This document shows, one piece after another, positions 25,246-32,753 of a DNA stretch of 32,753 nucleotides (the stretch's first letter is position 1; every line of letters starts with the position of its first letter). Under the pieces are notes generated by a model. The model was not told the origin of the DNA, did not search any database, and was given only the letters and a program-made list of their open reading frames with translations. The stretch comes from Bacteroidota bacterium (GTDB lineage: Bacteria; Bacteroidota; Bacteroidia; Cytophagales; Microscillaceae): NCBI GenBank assembly GCA_004293265.1, contig RDXZ01000043.1:1-32753 (forward strand), in the 5' to 3' direction. Both the position numbers and the translations under genes were made by a program.

Positions 25246-25635
25246 TTATCTATCAATTCGAAACGGCACTCTTGCATTCTTAAACATTTCAGAAAATAAT
25301 CGTTGTGGCACTCCATACGCTTTTATTTTGTATGTTCCTCGTTTTTTTCTGATGATATAAGTTTGTTCTTTATCGTTACCAATTCTAAATCCTTCGTGTG
25401 TAATATCAGGAATAGTTTGGTTTTCGAAAGTTGCCGTAATTTGCCAAACTTCTCCTGTAATATCTTCAGCCACCACGCGTGCGGCGGCTTGTTCATTTAT
25501 TTTTTTTCCATTGACTAATAACCAAAAACGCTCGCTTTTATCACTAAAAACAACCAAACGAGTTTTGGTTTGGCTTAATGTAATTTGGATAGAAAAATAA
25601 AATAAGATGCTAATATAAAAGAAAATTTTGAACAT
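25246..25635 (-). CDS. Secreted small paralogue of the DUF4476 protein N-domain
   Basis: A 129-residue exported protein (signal peptide about 1-21) that consists only of the N-terminal domain of the neighbour. LVVFSDKSERFWLLVNGKKINEQAAARV, IIRKKRGTYKIKAYGVP and FENQTIPDIT align with IFADDGVRFWVSVNGERKNSKAAANV, VRKNRRGNYVVRLFSAP and FENQQLPEIT there. It lacks the Asn-rich linkers and the DUF4476 domain. The pair most likely arose by tandem duplication followed by domain gain or loss. The function is unknown, and no known family name is assigned here. Confidence 0.8.
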   Translation of the reverse strand: MFKIFFYISILFYFSIQITLSQTKTRLVVFSDKSERFWLLVNGKKINEQAAARVVAEDITGEVWQITATFENQTIPDITHEGFRIGNDKEQTYIIRKKRGTYKIKAYGVPQRLFSEMFKNARVPFRIDR

Positions 25636-25726
25636 ATCTAATTGTTTTTAATGATTACTTTATAACTAAAAATTTATTACAAATGATTTTATTTTTTTCA
25701 ATTTTTTATGAGAAGTTATTTTTTTC

Positions 25727-25804
25727 GTAACTATTTAGGTTATTTTGGTGCAAGCGTGGACGCTTGCACCAGTTAATATCTCGTGCAAGCGTCCACGCTT
25801 GCAC
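25727..25804. repeat. Family A hairpin repeat, copy 4
   Basis: Arms at 25748-25769 and 25783-25804 are identical to the consensus, with the 13-base spacer between them. The left box GTAACTATTTAGGTT is at 25727-25741. On the right a degenerate box may run to 25845, overlapping the mutase stop codon. The core lies 32 bases downstream of that stop. Confidence 0.9.
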
Positions 25805-25836
25805 GAAATTCAAAATAATAATTTTCAAAAAATATC

Positions 25837-27963
25837 TTAATTTACTTTTAATAATTTCTCTAAAATATTTTGAGCGGCAATAGAAATGACAGTTCCAGGA
25901 CCAAAAACGCCTATTGCACCTGCCTGATACAAAAATTCGAAATCTTGTGGAGGAATTACTCCACCGACAATTACCAAAATATCTTCACGCCCCAAATTTT
26001 TCAGTTCTTTTATCAACGCTGGCACCAAAGTTTTGTGTCCTGCCGCCAAAGAAGATGCTCCAACGATATGCACATCATTTTCGGTGGCTTGCAAAGCAAC
26101 TTCTTGTGGTGTTTGAAAAAGAGGACCTATATCTACATCAAAACCCAAATCAGCAAAACTTGTGGCGATAATTTTTGCTCCTCTGTCGTGTCCATCTTGT
26201 CCCATTTTTGCGACCAAAATTCTTGGTCTTCTACCTTCTAATGCTGTAAATTCGTCTGCTTTTTTTCTTGCTAATGCAAAATTTTCATCATCAGAAACCT
26301 CCGCAGAATATACGCCAGAAATTGCTCTAATGGTTGCTTTATATCTTCCAAAAGCCTTTTCCATCGCATCAGAAATTTCTCCTAATGTAGATCTTTCTTT
26401 GGCGGCTTCGATGGCTAATGCCAATAAATTTCCTGTTTGGTTTTGTGCGGCTTCGGTAATATTTTTCAAACATAAATTTACTTTTTCGTTGTTTCGAGTA
26501 TTTTTGATATGGTTCAATCGTTCAATTTGAGCATTTCTGACCAATGTATTATCAATTTCCAATAAATCTATACTTTGTTCTGAATCAGGTTTGAAACGAT
26601 TGACACCTACCACAACATCTTTTCCTGCATCGATGCGGGCTTGTTTTTTGGCGGCGGCTTCTTCGATTCTCATTTTTGGCAAACCTGTTTCTATTGCTTT
26701 TGCCATTCCACCCAACTCTTCGACTTCTTCTATCAACTTCCAAGCTTTTTTCACTAAATCGTGGGTAAGTTTTTCTACATAATAAGAACCTCCCCAAGGA
26801 TCAACGACTTTGGTAATATTGGTTTCTTCTTGTAAATATAATTGTGTATTTCGAGCAATTCGAGCCGAAAAATCAGTAGGTAAAGCCATTGCCTCGTCCA
26901 ATGAATTGGTGTGTAAAGATTGTGTATGCCCCAAAACTGCAGACATAGCTTCGATACAAGTTCGTCCTACATTGTTAAAAACATCTTGGGCGGTAAGGGA
27001 ATAGCCTGAAGTTTGGCAATGTGTTCTCAATGCCATTGAAATTTCTTTTTTGGGATTAAACTCCTTGACTAATTTTGCCCACAACAACCTTCCTGCACGC
27101 ATTTTTGCCATTTCCATAAACGGATTCATACCTATTGCCCAAAAAAATGACAATCTTGGTGCAAAATCATCAATATCCAAACCTACTTTCAATCCTCTAC
27201 GAATATACTCTAATCCATCTGCTAAGGTATAGGCTAATTCTAAATCGGCGGTTGCACCTGCTTCGTGCATGTGATAGCCTGAAATAGAAATCGAATTAAA
27301 TTTAGGCATATATTGAGAAGTATATTCGAAAATATTACCAATGATACGCATACTTGATTCAGGTGGATAAATATAAGTATTTCTCACCATAAATTCTTTC
27401 AAAATATCGTTTTGAATAGTGCCGCTTAGTTTTTCAGGTGAAACTCCTTGCTCCAAACCTGCGACAATATAAAATGCCATAATTGGAATTACCGCTCCGT
27501 TCATTGTCATCGAAACCGACATTTCATCAAGGGGAATCGAGTCAAACAAAATTTTCATATCTTCCACCGAATCAATCGCCACGCCCGCTTTGCCCACATC
27601 TCCCATCACGCGTGCATTGTCCGAGTCATATCCGCGATGAGTGGCTAAATCAAAAGCAACAGAAAGACCTTTTTGTCCTGCCGCCAAATTTCGTTTATAA
27701 AAAGCATTAGAGGCTTCAGCAGTAGAAAAACCTGCGTATTGTCGTACCGTCCAAGGACGTTGGACATACATTGTCGCATAAGGTCCTCTCAAAAAAGGTG
27801 GTTTACCCGCAATAAAATTAAGATGTTCTACTTCTTTTAAATCTTCTTTGGTATAAAAAGACTTAATCGTAATTCCTTCAGGCGTGTGTGATGTTTTTAA
27901 ATCAGGCACAACAAAAGTTTGAGAAGTGTTTTCAAAAGAAATCTTACTAAAATCAGGTTTCAT
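25837..27963 (-). CDS. mutB: Methylmalonyl-CoA mutase, large (catalytic) subunit
   Basis: An adenosylcobalamin-dependent enzyme interconverting (R)-methylmalonyl-CoA and succinyl-CoA in propionate metabolism. The barrel domain (about 30-520) has [22 protein letters not shown] with the substrate-contacting TMY (Y66), [43 protein letters not shown] and [23 protein letters not shown]. The cobalamin-binding domain (about 575-708) has the DxHxxG motif in [10 protein letters not shown] (D590, H592), where the histidine ligates cobalt. At 708 residues this is the complete large subunit. Many Bacteroidota have a small-subunit gene directly upstream, but the 240 bases upstream here are non-coding. The partner must lie elsewhere, or the enzyme is homodimeric. 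Downstream lies repeat copy 4. Confidence 0.96.
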   Translation of the reverse strand: MKPDFSKISFENTSQTFVVPDLKTSHTPEGITIKSFYTKEDLKEVEHLNFIAGKPPFLRGPYATMYVQRPWTVRQYAGFSTAEASNAFYKRNLAAGQKGLSVAFDLATHRGYDSDNARVMGDVGKAGVAIDSVEDMKILFDSIPLDEMSVSMTMNGAVIPIMAFYIVAGLEQGVSPEKLSGTIQNDILKEFMVRNTYIYPPESSMRIIGNIFEYTSQYMPKFNSISISGYHMHEAGATADLELAYTLADGLEYIRRGLKVGLDIDDFAPRLSFFWAIGMNPFMEMAKMRAGRLLWAKLVKEFNPKKEISMALRTHCQTSGYSLTAQDVFNNVGRTCIEAMSAVLGHTQSLHTNSLDEAMALPTDFSARIARNTQLYLQEETNITKVVDPWGGSYYVEKLTHDLVKKAWKLIEEVEELGGMAKAIETGLPKMRIEEAAAKKQARIDAGKDVVVGVNRFKPDSEQSIDLLEIDNTLVRNAQIERLNHIKNTRNNEKVNLCLKNITEAAQNQTGNLLALAIEAAKERSTLGEISDAMEKAFGRYKATIRAISGVYSAEVSDDENFALARKKADEFTALEGRRPRILVAKMGQDGHDRGAKIIATSFADLGFDVDIGPLFQTPQEVALQATENDVHIVGASSLAAGHKTLVPALIKELKNLGREDILVIVGGVIPPQDFEFLYQAGAIGVFGPGTVISIAAQNILEKLLKVN

Positions 27964-27993
27964 CTTATTTATTTATTTGTTTATTTTGTTTTG

Positions 27994-28001
27994 CAAAAGT
28001 A
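27994..28001 (-). promoter_or_regulatory. -7 element of the mutase promoter
   Basis: The plus-strand CAAAAGTA is TACTTTTG on the minus strand, matching TAnnTTTG and identical to the dprA -7 element. No clear TTTG lies at the usual distance, so it is a weaker call. The start codon is about 31 bases downstream. Confidence 0.5.
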
Positions 28002-28084
28002 ATAATTTTTTTTTATTTTATGATAAATTTTTAGTATCTATTTTAGGTAAATTTTTTATTTTTGGTTTTTGATAGTATTAGAAC

Positions 28085-28111
28085 TTTCCAAAAGTTTAAA
28101 ATTTTTGGAAA
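28085..28111. promoter_or_regulatory. Exact 9-base inverted repeat between divergent genes
   Basis: TTTCCAAAA (28085-28093) and TTTTGGAAA (28103-28111) are perfect inverted repeats 9 bases apart. They lie between the divergent mutase and acyltransferase genes and upstream of the latter's promoter. No T-run or nearby stop codon suggests a terminator, so it is a candidate operator. Confidence 0.45.
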
Positions 28112-28147
28112 ATTAGGAAAAAATACAAAATATTATAAAAAAATTTA

Positions 28148-28175
28148 TTTGGTATCATATTTTTATGTATCTTTG
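28148..28175 (+). promoter_or_regulatory. Promoter of the acyltransferase unit
   Basis: TATCTTTG (28168-28175) is an ideal -7 element. A TTTG at 28148-28151 is 16 bases upstream, a little closer than usual. The start codon is 28 bases downstream. Confidence 0.6.
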
Positions 28176-28203
28176 TAAAATTTATTAAAATTCTACAAAA
28201 ATT

Positions 28204-29565
28204 ATGTTATATCATATTTTAAGATTGATTACGATATTAGCCACTCGTATTTTTTTTAAGTCATTAAAAGTAAAAAACAAACAAAATGCGCCTAAAAATG
28301 GAGCATTAATTGTGATTTCGAATCACCCTAATACTTTTATGGACCCAATGTTGATTGCTTCTCAACTTTCTTCTCCTCTTTATTTTTTGGCAAATGCGTC
28401 TATTTTTGTAAGTCCGTTTACGAAGTGGCTTTTTACAAAACTGCACATGATTCCAATTCAAAGAAAACACGATACCAATAAAGAAAAATTTGATAACAAA
28501 CAAATTTTTCAACGTTGTTATGACCATCTAAAAAATCAAAAAGCCATTTTAATATTTCCCGAAGGAACAAGCATCAGAGAAAGACGTTTGCAAGAATTAA
28601 AAACAGGTACTGCACGCATCGCCTTAGGTGCGGAGGCACAAAATAATTTTGAATTAGGTACAAAAATTTTGAGTGTTGGCTTAAATTATTCCCAACCCGA
28701 AAGTTTTAGAAGTGAGGTTTTTATTAATTTTGATGAAGTAATTATTGTCAAAGATTACCAAAAATTATACGAAGAAAATCCTGAAAATGCTATCAAAAAA
28801 TTGACCGAAGATATGCGAAAAAGATTAGAAACGCATACAATTCATACCTATTCAGCAGATGAAGATTATTTAGCGATTCAGATTGATAAAGTATATGGAG
28901 AGCAACTCAATGAGGATATTGAATTATCAAAAACAGAATCAGAACAAGAATATTTAATGAATAAAGGCATTATCGAAGCCATTCGATATTTTAATGAAAA
29001 ACAGCCTGAACGAGTTAATAATTTTCGAAAAAAAATTGAAAGATATGTTAATAATTTGGAAAGGTTAGATTTACAAGATGAAATATTTAAAAATCGAAAA
29101 AAGAATAAAAAATCACTTTTTGGAAGTAGTTTAAAAGATTTATTGTTTTTTTTCTTTACTTTTCCAATCTTTTTTTGGGGCTGGCTTAATAATTTTATTC
29201 CTTATTGGTTTCCACAACGAGTGGCAAAATCTATTGTGAAATGGAGTGAAATGGAAGAATATACGGCTCCTGTGATGATGCTCACAGGCACGATAATATT
29301 TCCGTTTTTTTATTGCCTAAAAAGTTTTATTGTATATTGGTTTTTTGGTTATCAAATTGCACTTATTTATTTTTTGAGCCTTGCTCCTGCTGGTTTTTTT
29401 GCTTTGTATTACAAAACAAAATGGCAAGTTCAACGTAAAAAATGGCGTTTGTGGGCAATATTTGCCAAAAGAGCCAATTTAGTAGCAGAGTTATTAAGCC
29501 AAAGAAAAGAAATTATCAAAGAATTAGAAACAGCAAAAAAAGAATATTTTTCAACACCTTCATAA
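28204..29565 (+). CDS. Membrane lysophospholipid acyltransferase (PlsC-like)
   Basis: An acyltransferase of the 1-acylglycerol-3-phosphate O-acyltransferase (LPLAT) superfamily, transferring fatty acyl groups to a lysophospholipid or lipid precursor at the membrane. The catalytic motif is SNHPNTFMDPM (H41, D47); the spacing is one residue longer than HX4D, as in related NHPNxxxDP proteins. The substrate-binding FPEGTS and LQELKTGTARIALGA follow. After a Glu/Lys-rich helical region (about 200-310) come two or three hydrophobic segments (about 313-335 and 357-405) that anchor the C-terminus. At 453 residues it is longer than typical PlsC (about 250). The substrate is unknown. It is followed by the TPR-HTH gene after 18 bases, probably in one transcript. 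Confidence 0.85.
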   Translation: MLYHILRLITILATRIFFKSLKVKNKQNAPKNGALIVISNHPNTFMDPMLIASQLSSPLYFLANASIFVSPFTKWLFTKLHMIPIQRKHDTNKEKFDNKQIFQRCYDHLKNQKAILIFPEGTSIRERRLQELKTGTARIALGAEAQNNFELGTKILSVGLNYSQPESFRSEVFINFDEVIIVKDYQKLYEENPENAIKKLTEDMRKRLETHTIHTYSADEDYLAIQIDKVYGEQLNEDIELSKTESEQEYLMNKGIIEAIRYFNEKQPERVNNFRKKIERYVNNLERLDLQDEIFKNRKKNKKSLFGSSLKDLLFFFFTFPIFFWGWLNNFIPYWFPQRVAKSIVKWSEMEEYTAPVMMLTGTIIFPFFYCLKSFIVYWFFGYQIALIYFLSLAPAGFFALYYKTKWQVQRKKWRLWAIFAKRANLVAELLSQRKEIIKELETAKKEYFSTPS

Positions 29566-29583
29566 ACTTTTGTTACAACCAAT

Positions 29584-31365
29584 ATGTATCGTTTTTTTTA
29601 TATTTTTATATTTTTATTATTTCTCAAAACATCTCTCATCGCTCAAACCGAATTAGCGGATAGTTTGAAAAGAATACTCAAAAATAACATACCCATAGAA
29701 AATGAAATCGAGGCTTTGGTGGCTTTATCTGATTTTTATGTGAATAAAGATATAGAACTTAGTTATAATTATGCACAAGAAATAACCAAGAAATCAAAAA
29801 AAATAAACAATACTTATCTAAATGGTTTAGCAAAATTATCGATGGCAAATATTTATAGACATACCAATAGAATACAAGAAGGTATCAAATTTGCCAAAGA
29901 AGGATTGGAAATTGGGCATAAAATTAACAATAAAAAACTCAAAATAGAAAGCCTTAAAATTTTAGGAGGTATTTATATGATGCTTGACAATAAAAGTTTA
30001 GCACTCAATTTTTATCTGCAAATACTTGAATCTTCTGATGAGGCTACTTTAAAATTAAGTTCAGGTGTCAATCAATTGATTGCTTCACTTTATTCTGACC
30101 AAAAAAAATATGATAAGGCTTTATTTTATCTTGAAAAAGATTTGAAGTTACATACTAAAAATAAAAAAGTTGAAAAAGGAGGAACTTGGAGTGAAATAGG
30201 CAATGTATATTATAGACAAAAAAAATATGACCAAGCCTTGCAATACTACCTCAAAGCACGCGAGGAGGGAGAATATATGAAAAATATATACACACTTATT
30301 TATGCAACTAATAATATTGGATTGGTTAAGTTCAGACAAAAAAAATATGATGAAGCAGTTAAATATTACGAAGAAACATTGGAATATGCTCAAAAAGGAG
30401 AAAACTATCGGCATAAATCTAATACATTGAGTAATTTAGCACAATTATATTTGGAAAAAGAAGAATATGAAAAGTCGATTATGTACGGAAAAAAAGGGCT
30501 TGAAATTGCTATCAAAATAAAAGATATTGTATTAATTATTGAAATTTCTAAGGTTTTTACGAATTTATATGAAAAAATAAATGACAAAGAAAGTAAGTAT
30601 TTTTACCAAGAACTCAAATATAAGTATCAAGATAGTTTAATGCTTTCAAAAGATGAAAAAGAATTGGCGGCTCTCGAATTTCATCAAAAAATGATTATAA
30701 AAGAAAAAGAAAATACGATACTCGCACAACAAAATCAATATTTATATATATATGTTGTGCTTTCGATTGTGGTGGGGATTTTATTGGCAATTATTGCTTT
30801 TTTATATTTTAAAAGGAATAAATTAAAAAAAGAAGTGATTGCAGAACACGATAAAATTATGACTGATTTGCAACATAACAGAGAATTAGAAAGAAAACTC
30901 AATCAATCAGAGCAAATGAGGTTACAACAAAAAACAGATTTTCAAGCACGACAAATGACAGGACAAGCGGTGCTTTTGATGCAAAAAAATGAATGGTTAG
31001 TTCAGATTGAAAATAAATTAAAAAGTTTGGAAAGTAGTACGCCTCTCGAACAAAAAAGAGGAATAAAAAGAATATTTTTGGAAATAAAAGAAGCTATTAA
31101 TTTAGAAGATGAATGGGAAAAATATAGAAAGCAATTTGAGGAAGTTCACCCAACTTTTTTTATTAATATTCAAAAAAGATTTCCAAAAAGTACGCCCAAT
31201 GATTTGCGTTTGGTGGCTTATATCAAAATGAATTTATCTAATAAAGAAATTTCACAAATAACAAATATTACTTCGGGTAGTTTGAAAGTTGCTTTTAATC
31301 GATTAAAAAAGAAATTTAATCTTTCAGAAGAAGATAGTTTGAGAGATTTTATAAGAGAATTTTAG
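29584..31365 (+). CDS. TPR sensor-regulator with cytoplasmic LuxR-like HTH domain
   Basis: A one-protein membrane regulator. It has a signal peptide (1-20, ending SLIAQ), about seven periplasmic TPR motifs (about 40-330, including repeated YYRQKKYDQALQYY-type units), a membrane segment (about 388-409), a coiled coil (about 415-480) and a C-terminal region ending in a helix-turn-helix (about 540-593). In that domain, PNDLRLVAYIKMNLSNKEISQITNITSGSLKVAFNRLKKKF resembles LuxR/GerE-type DNA-binding domains. The protein probably couples a periplasmic or envelope signal to transcription directly. It is likely cotranscribed with the acyltransferase. Its target genes are unknown. A terminator follows it. 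Confidence 0.85.
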   Translation: MYRFFYIFIFLLFLKTSLIAQTELADSLKRILKNNIPIENEIEALVALSDFYVNKDIELSYNYAQEITKKSKKINNTYLNGLAKLSMANIYRHTNRIQEGIKFAKEGLEIGHKINNKKLKIESLKILGGIYMMLDNKSLALNFYLQILESSDEATLKLSSGVNQLIASLYSDQKKYDKALFYLEKDLKLHTKNKKVEKGGTWSEIGNVYYRQKKYDQALQYYLKAREEGEYMKNIYTLIYATNNIGLVKFRQKKYDEAVKYYEETLEYAQKGENYRHKSNTLSNLAQLYLEKEEYEKSIMYGKKGLEIAIKIKDIVLIIEISKVFTNLYEKINDKESKYFYQELKYKYQDSLMLSKDEKELAALEFHQKMIIKEKENTILAQQNQYLYIYVVLSIVVGILLAIIAFLYFKRNKLKKEVIAEHDKIMTDLQHNRELERKLNQSEQMRLQQKTDFQARQMTGQAVLLMQKNEWLVQIENKLKSLESSTPLEQKRGIKRIFLEIKEAINLEDEWEKYRKQFEEVHPTFFINIQKRFPKSTPNDLRLVAYIKMNLSNKEISQITNITSGSLKVAFNRLKKKFNLSEEDSLRDFIREF

Positions 31366-31445
31366 AATGTAAAATAAAAAATTCAATCGATTGAAATACT
31401 ACTTAAACAAAAAAATAGGACAAAAACAAGATTTTATCAAAAAAT

Positions 31446-31486
31446 AAAAAATATAATATTTCTTAGAAATGTTATATTTTTTTTTG
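31446..31486 (+). terminator. Terminator of the acyltransferase and TPR-HTH unit
   Basis: Arms 31446-31462 and 31466-31482 form a 17-base-pair stem with one G-U type pair and a 3-base loop, followed by T-residues. It lies about 80 bases after the TPR-HTH stop codon. Confidence 0.8.
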
Positions 31487-31568
31487 TTAAAGATTTGCAA
31501 TTGATAAAAAAACACTTTAATTTTGAACATTATTTATAAAAACATTAATCTAAAATAAATCTAATTTT

Positions 31569-31593
31569 ACCTTTATTTACTAATAATAAAGGT
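31569..31593. promoter_or_regulatory. Inverted repeat in the AraC leader
   Basis: ACCTTTATT (31569-31577) and AATAAAGGT (31585-31593) are exact inverted repeats with a 7-base loop, followed by five T. It overlaps the only promoter-like sequence here (TACCTTTA, 31568-31575) and ends 27 bases before the AraC start codon. It could be an operator or an attenuator hairpin. The 255 bases from 31366 to 31620 hold nothing else but the terminator. Confidence 0.5.
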
Positions 31594-31620
31594 TTTTGTA
31601 ACTTGTAAAAGTCCTAAATT

Positions 31621-32544
31621 ATGGAAGAATATAATCGAATTATAGAATCAATTAATGTAAAATTTTTAAAAGCAAAAAATATAAAAATTTTACAATCTAT
31701 TCAAGTAAAAAATTATTACAATGTTGAGAATTTTTTATTTTTATTGCATCATAGCGAGCTTTCTTTTGGTGATGGCATAAAAAAAGTAGAAAAAGGTGAT
31801 TTGCTTTTTGTACCCGGCAGCAGACCTGCAAGCATTTGGTTTGGTAACACAATTACCGCAAAACCAATTAAAAACGAGGAGTTTATTAGCAACAGAGAAA
31901 AATATTTTGAAACCAATACTGATATAAATTTAGTTGGAAAATTAGATAATTCTTGTAGTTATTTAGCTTTTGAATCTAAGGTATTTGATTCAATTAACTT
32001 TTTTTCGTCTTTGGATATACCTCCTTTTATTATCAAAGAACAACCTGCGTTGGCTCGTTTGGTAAAAGAAGTAATCATCGAAAATATGAATAATACGCCC
32101 GGAAAAGAGCGAATTATTGAACTAAAAACTGAGCAAATTGTCATCGAAATTATTAGATATTTATTAAAAGAAGGAATGTTTGTTGAAAAATTGGCTACAA
32201 ACAATACTTATTTTAAAGATGCACGATTGGTTGAAATTTTTAATCATATCAAAAACGATTTGAATGGCGATTTATCTAATAAAGTTTTAGCAGTCATTGC
32301 GGGTATTTCTGAGGAATATGTGGGGCAATATTTCAAACAATTGACAGGCATTAATCCTCAAGATTATATCGAATATCAACGTATGGAAAAATCTGTTACC
32401 TTGTTGCGAACCACCAAAAAAAGTATCAAAGAAATTAGCACCGAAGTTGGTTATAAAGACACAGCCTATTTTTGTAGAAGATTTAAAATGATGTTTGGTA
32501 TTCCCGCAGGCAAAATGAGAAGGCGAGATATTACAAGCCTTTAA
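31621..32544 (+). CDS. AraC-family transcriptional regulator
   Basis: A DNA-binding regulator of 307 residues. The N-terminal half (about 1-190) is cupin-like, with VEKGDLLFVPGSRPASIWFGN at about 55-75, where a small ligand could bind. The C-terminal part (about 205-305) carries the two helix-turn-helix motifs of AraC proteins: SNKVLAVIAGISEEYVGQYFKQLTGINP and SIKEISTEVGYKDTAYFCRRFKMMFGIP, with the conserved DYIEYQRMEKSVTLL helix between. The ligand and target genes are unknown. Its leader contains an exact inverted repeat, suggesting autoregulation. It is likely transcribed alone. No metabolic gene adjoins it on the left, and the gene to the right is cut by the window end. Confidence 0.9.
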   Translation: MEEYNRIIESINVKFLKAKNIKILQSIQVKNYYNVENFLFLLHHSELSFGDGIKKVEKGDLLFVPGSRPASIWFGNTITAKPIKNEEFISNREKYFETNTDINLVGKLDNSCSYLAFESKVFDSINFFSSLDIPPFIIKEQPALARLVKEVIIENMNNTPGKERIIELKTEQIVIEIIRYLLKEGMFVEKLATNNTYFKDARLVEIFNHIKNDLNGDLSNKVLAVIAGISEEYVGQYFKQLTGINPQDYIEYQRMEKSVTLLRTTKKSIKEISTEVGYKDTAYFCRRFKMMFGIPAGKMRRRDITSL

Positions 32545-32642
32545 ATTTTTGAAATTCAGTTTTGATACTTAATCAATTGAATAATATCGATAAATTTACG
32601 TTTAATAATTCGCTTGTAATAATTCGATAGAATAATTTTTAT

Positions 32643-32650
32643 TATATTTG
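32643..32650 (+). promoter_or_regulatory. -7 element before the partial nuclease gene
   Basis: TATATTTG matches TAnnTTTG and lies 20 bases before the start codon. No clear TTTG is at the usual distance upstream. The rest of the 126-base gap is AT-rich and unremarkable. Confidence 0.5.
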
Positions 32651-32670
32651 CAAAAAAAACTAAAAAAAAT

Positions 32671-32753
32671 ATGCGTATTGCCAATCCAATTTATGATGTG
32701 TTTTTCAAATATTTGATGGAAGATATTGATTTAGCAAAAAAATTAATTGCCGC
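32671..32753 (+). CDS. Partial gene, probable Rpn/PD-(D/E)XK nuclease-transposase family
   Basis: Only the first 27 codons are present. They read MRIANPIYDVFFKYLMEDID then LAKKLIA, the typical opening of the Rpn-like (recombination-promoting nuclease / PD-(D/E)XK transposase) proteins common in Cytophagales, which start M.(I/P)....D..FKY(L/I)(M/F). The reading frame is open to the window end, and the catalytic residues lie beyond it. Such proteins often occur in many copies per genome. The assignment rests on the N-terminus alone. Confidence 0.6.
   Translation, partial: MRIANPIYDVFFKYLMEDIDLAKKLIA

Noticed and set aside
1-25804. Family A repeats as a CRISPR array
   Set aside because: The copies are kilobases apart, the spacer is constant (13 bases), and no cas gene is present.

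Overview
The window is AT-rich chromosomal DNA from a Bacteroidota bacterium, most likely a member of the Cytophagales or a close relative. The clues are: a PorP/SprF-type outer-membrane protein and an OmpA/PD40 protein of the kind found with type IX secretion; several periplasmic-TPR sensors; DUF4476 and DUF2147 proteins; a full-length methylmalonyl-CoA mutase; and promoters of the Bacteroidota form (TTTG, about 19 bases, then TAnnTTTG). Genus and species cannot be read from the sequence alone. No rRNA, tRNA, CRISPR array, prophage or intact insertion sequence was seen.

Layout. 1-3270: a secreted GH13 pullulanase-type enzyme, then a hairpin-rich mobile-element-like insertion and a terminator. 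3270-7425: a membrane GAF/PAS sensor without a visible output domain, then dxr of the MEP isoprenoid pathway. 7440-10345: a LytTR response regulator in an operon with an APH-fold kinase-like protein, then an orphan ECF sigma factor behind an operator-like promoter. 10410-14020: dprA, converging on a minus-strand group made of a PorP-like protein, a histidine phosphatase and a predicted PD-(D/E)XK protein. 14020-16000: a repeat-rich gap, an M20 amidohydrolase and a GNAT acetyltransferase. 16280-22990: an ABC-F ATPase, a TPR/SpoIIE phosphatase sensor and a PD40/OmpA envelope protein. 23000-25640: four small secreted or lipoprotein genes, two of which are tandem paralogues, one with long Asn/Gln-rich linkers. 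25640-31490: methylmalonyl-CoA mutase, a divergent membrane acyltransferase, and a TPR/HTH sensor regulator. 31570-32753: an AraC-type regulator and the first codons of a probable Rpn/PD-(D/E)XK nuclease-transposase gene.

The genes are mostly unrelated housekeeping, envelope and signalling functions in one- to three-gene units. Regulation is the common thread: six signalling proteins (GAF/PAS sensor, LytTR regulator, ECF sigma, TPR-SpoIIE, TPR-HTH, AraC) lie in 32 kb, and none has an adjacent cognate partner.

The most unusual signal is non-coding. Four copies of one family, and one copy of a second unrelated family, share a palindrome-within-palindrome architecture. Two short hairpins are mutually reverse-complementary, so they can also form one long hairpin, and AT-rich terminal inverted repeats flank them. 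The four whose left side is visible all begin directly after a stop codon. One copy has exact 7-base direct repeats abutting its ends, and a two-base change that keeps the long hairpin paired while breaking both short ones. This looks like a non-autonomous REP/MITE-like element population that may have been adopted as transcript 3' ends.
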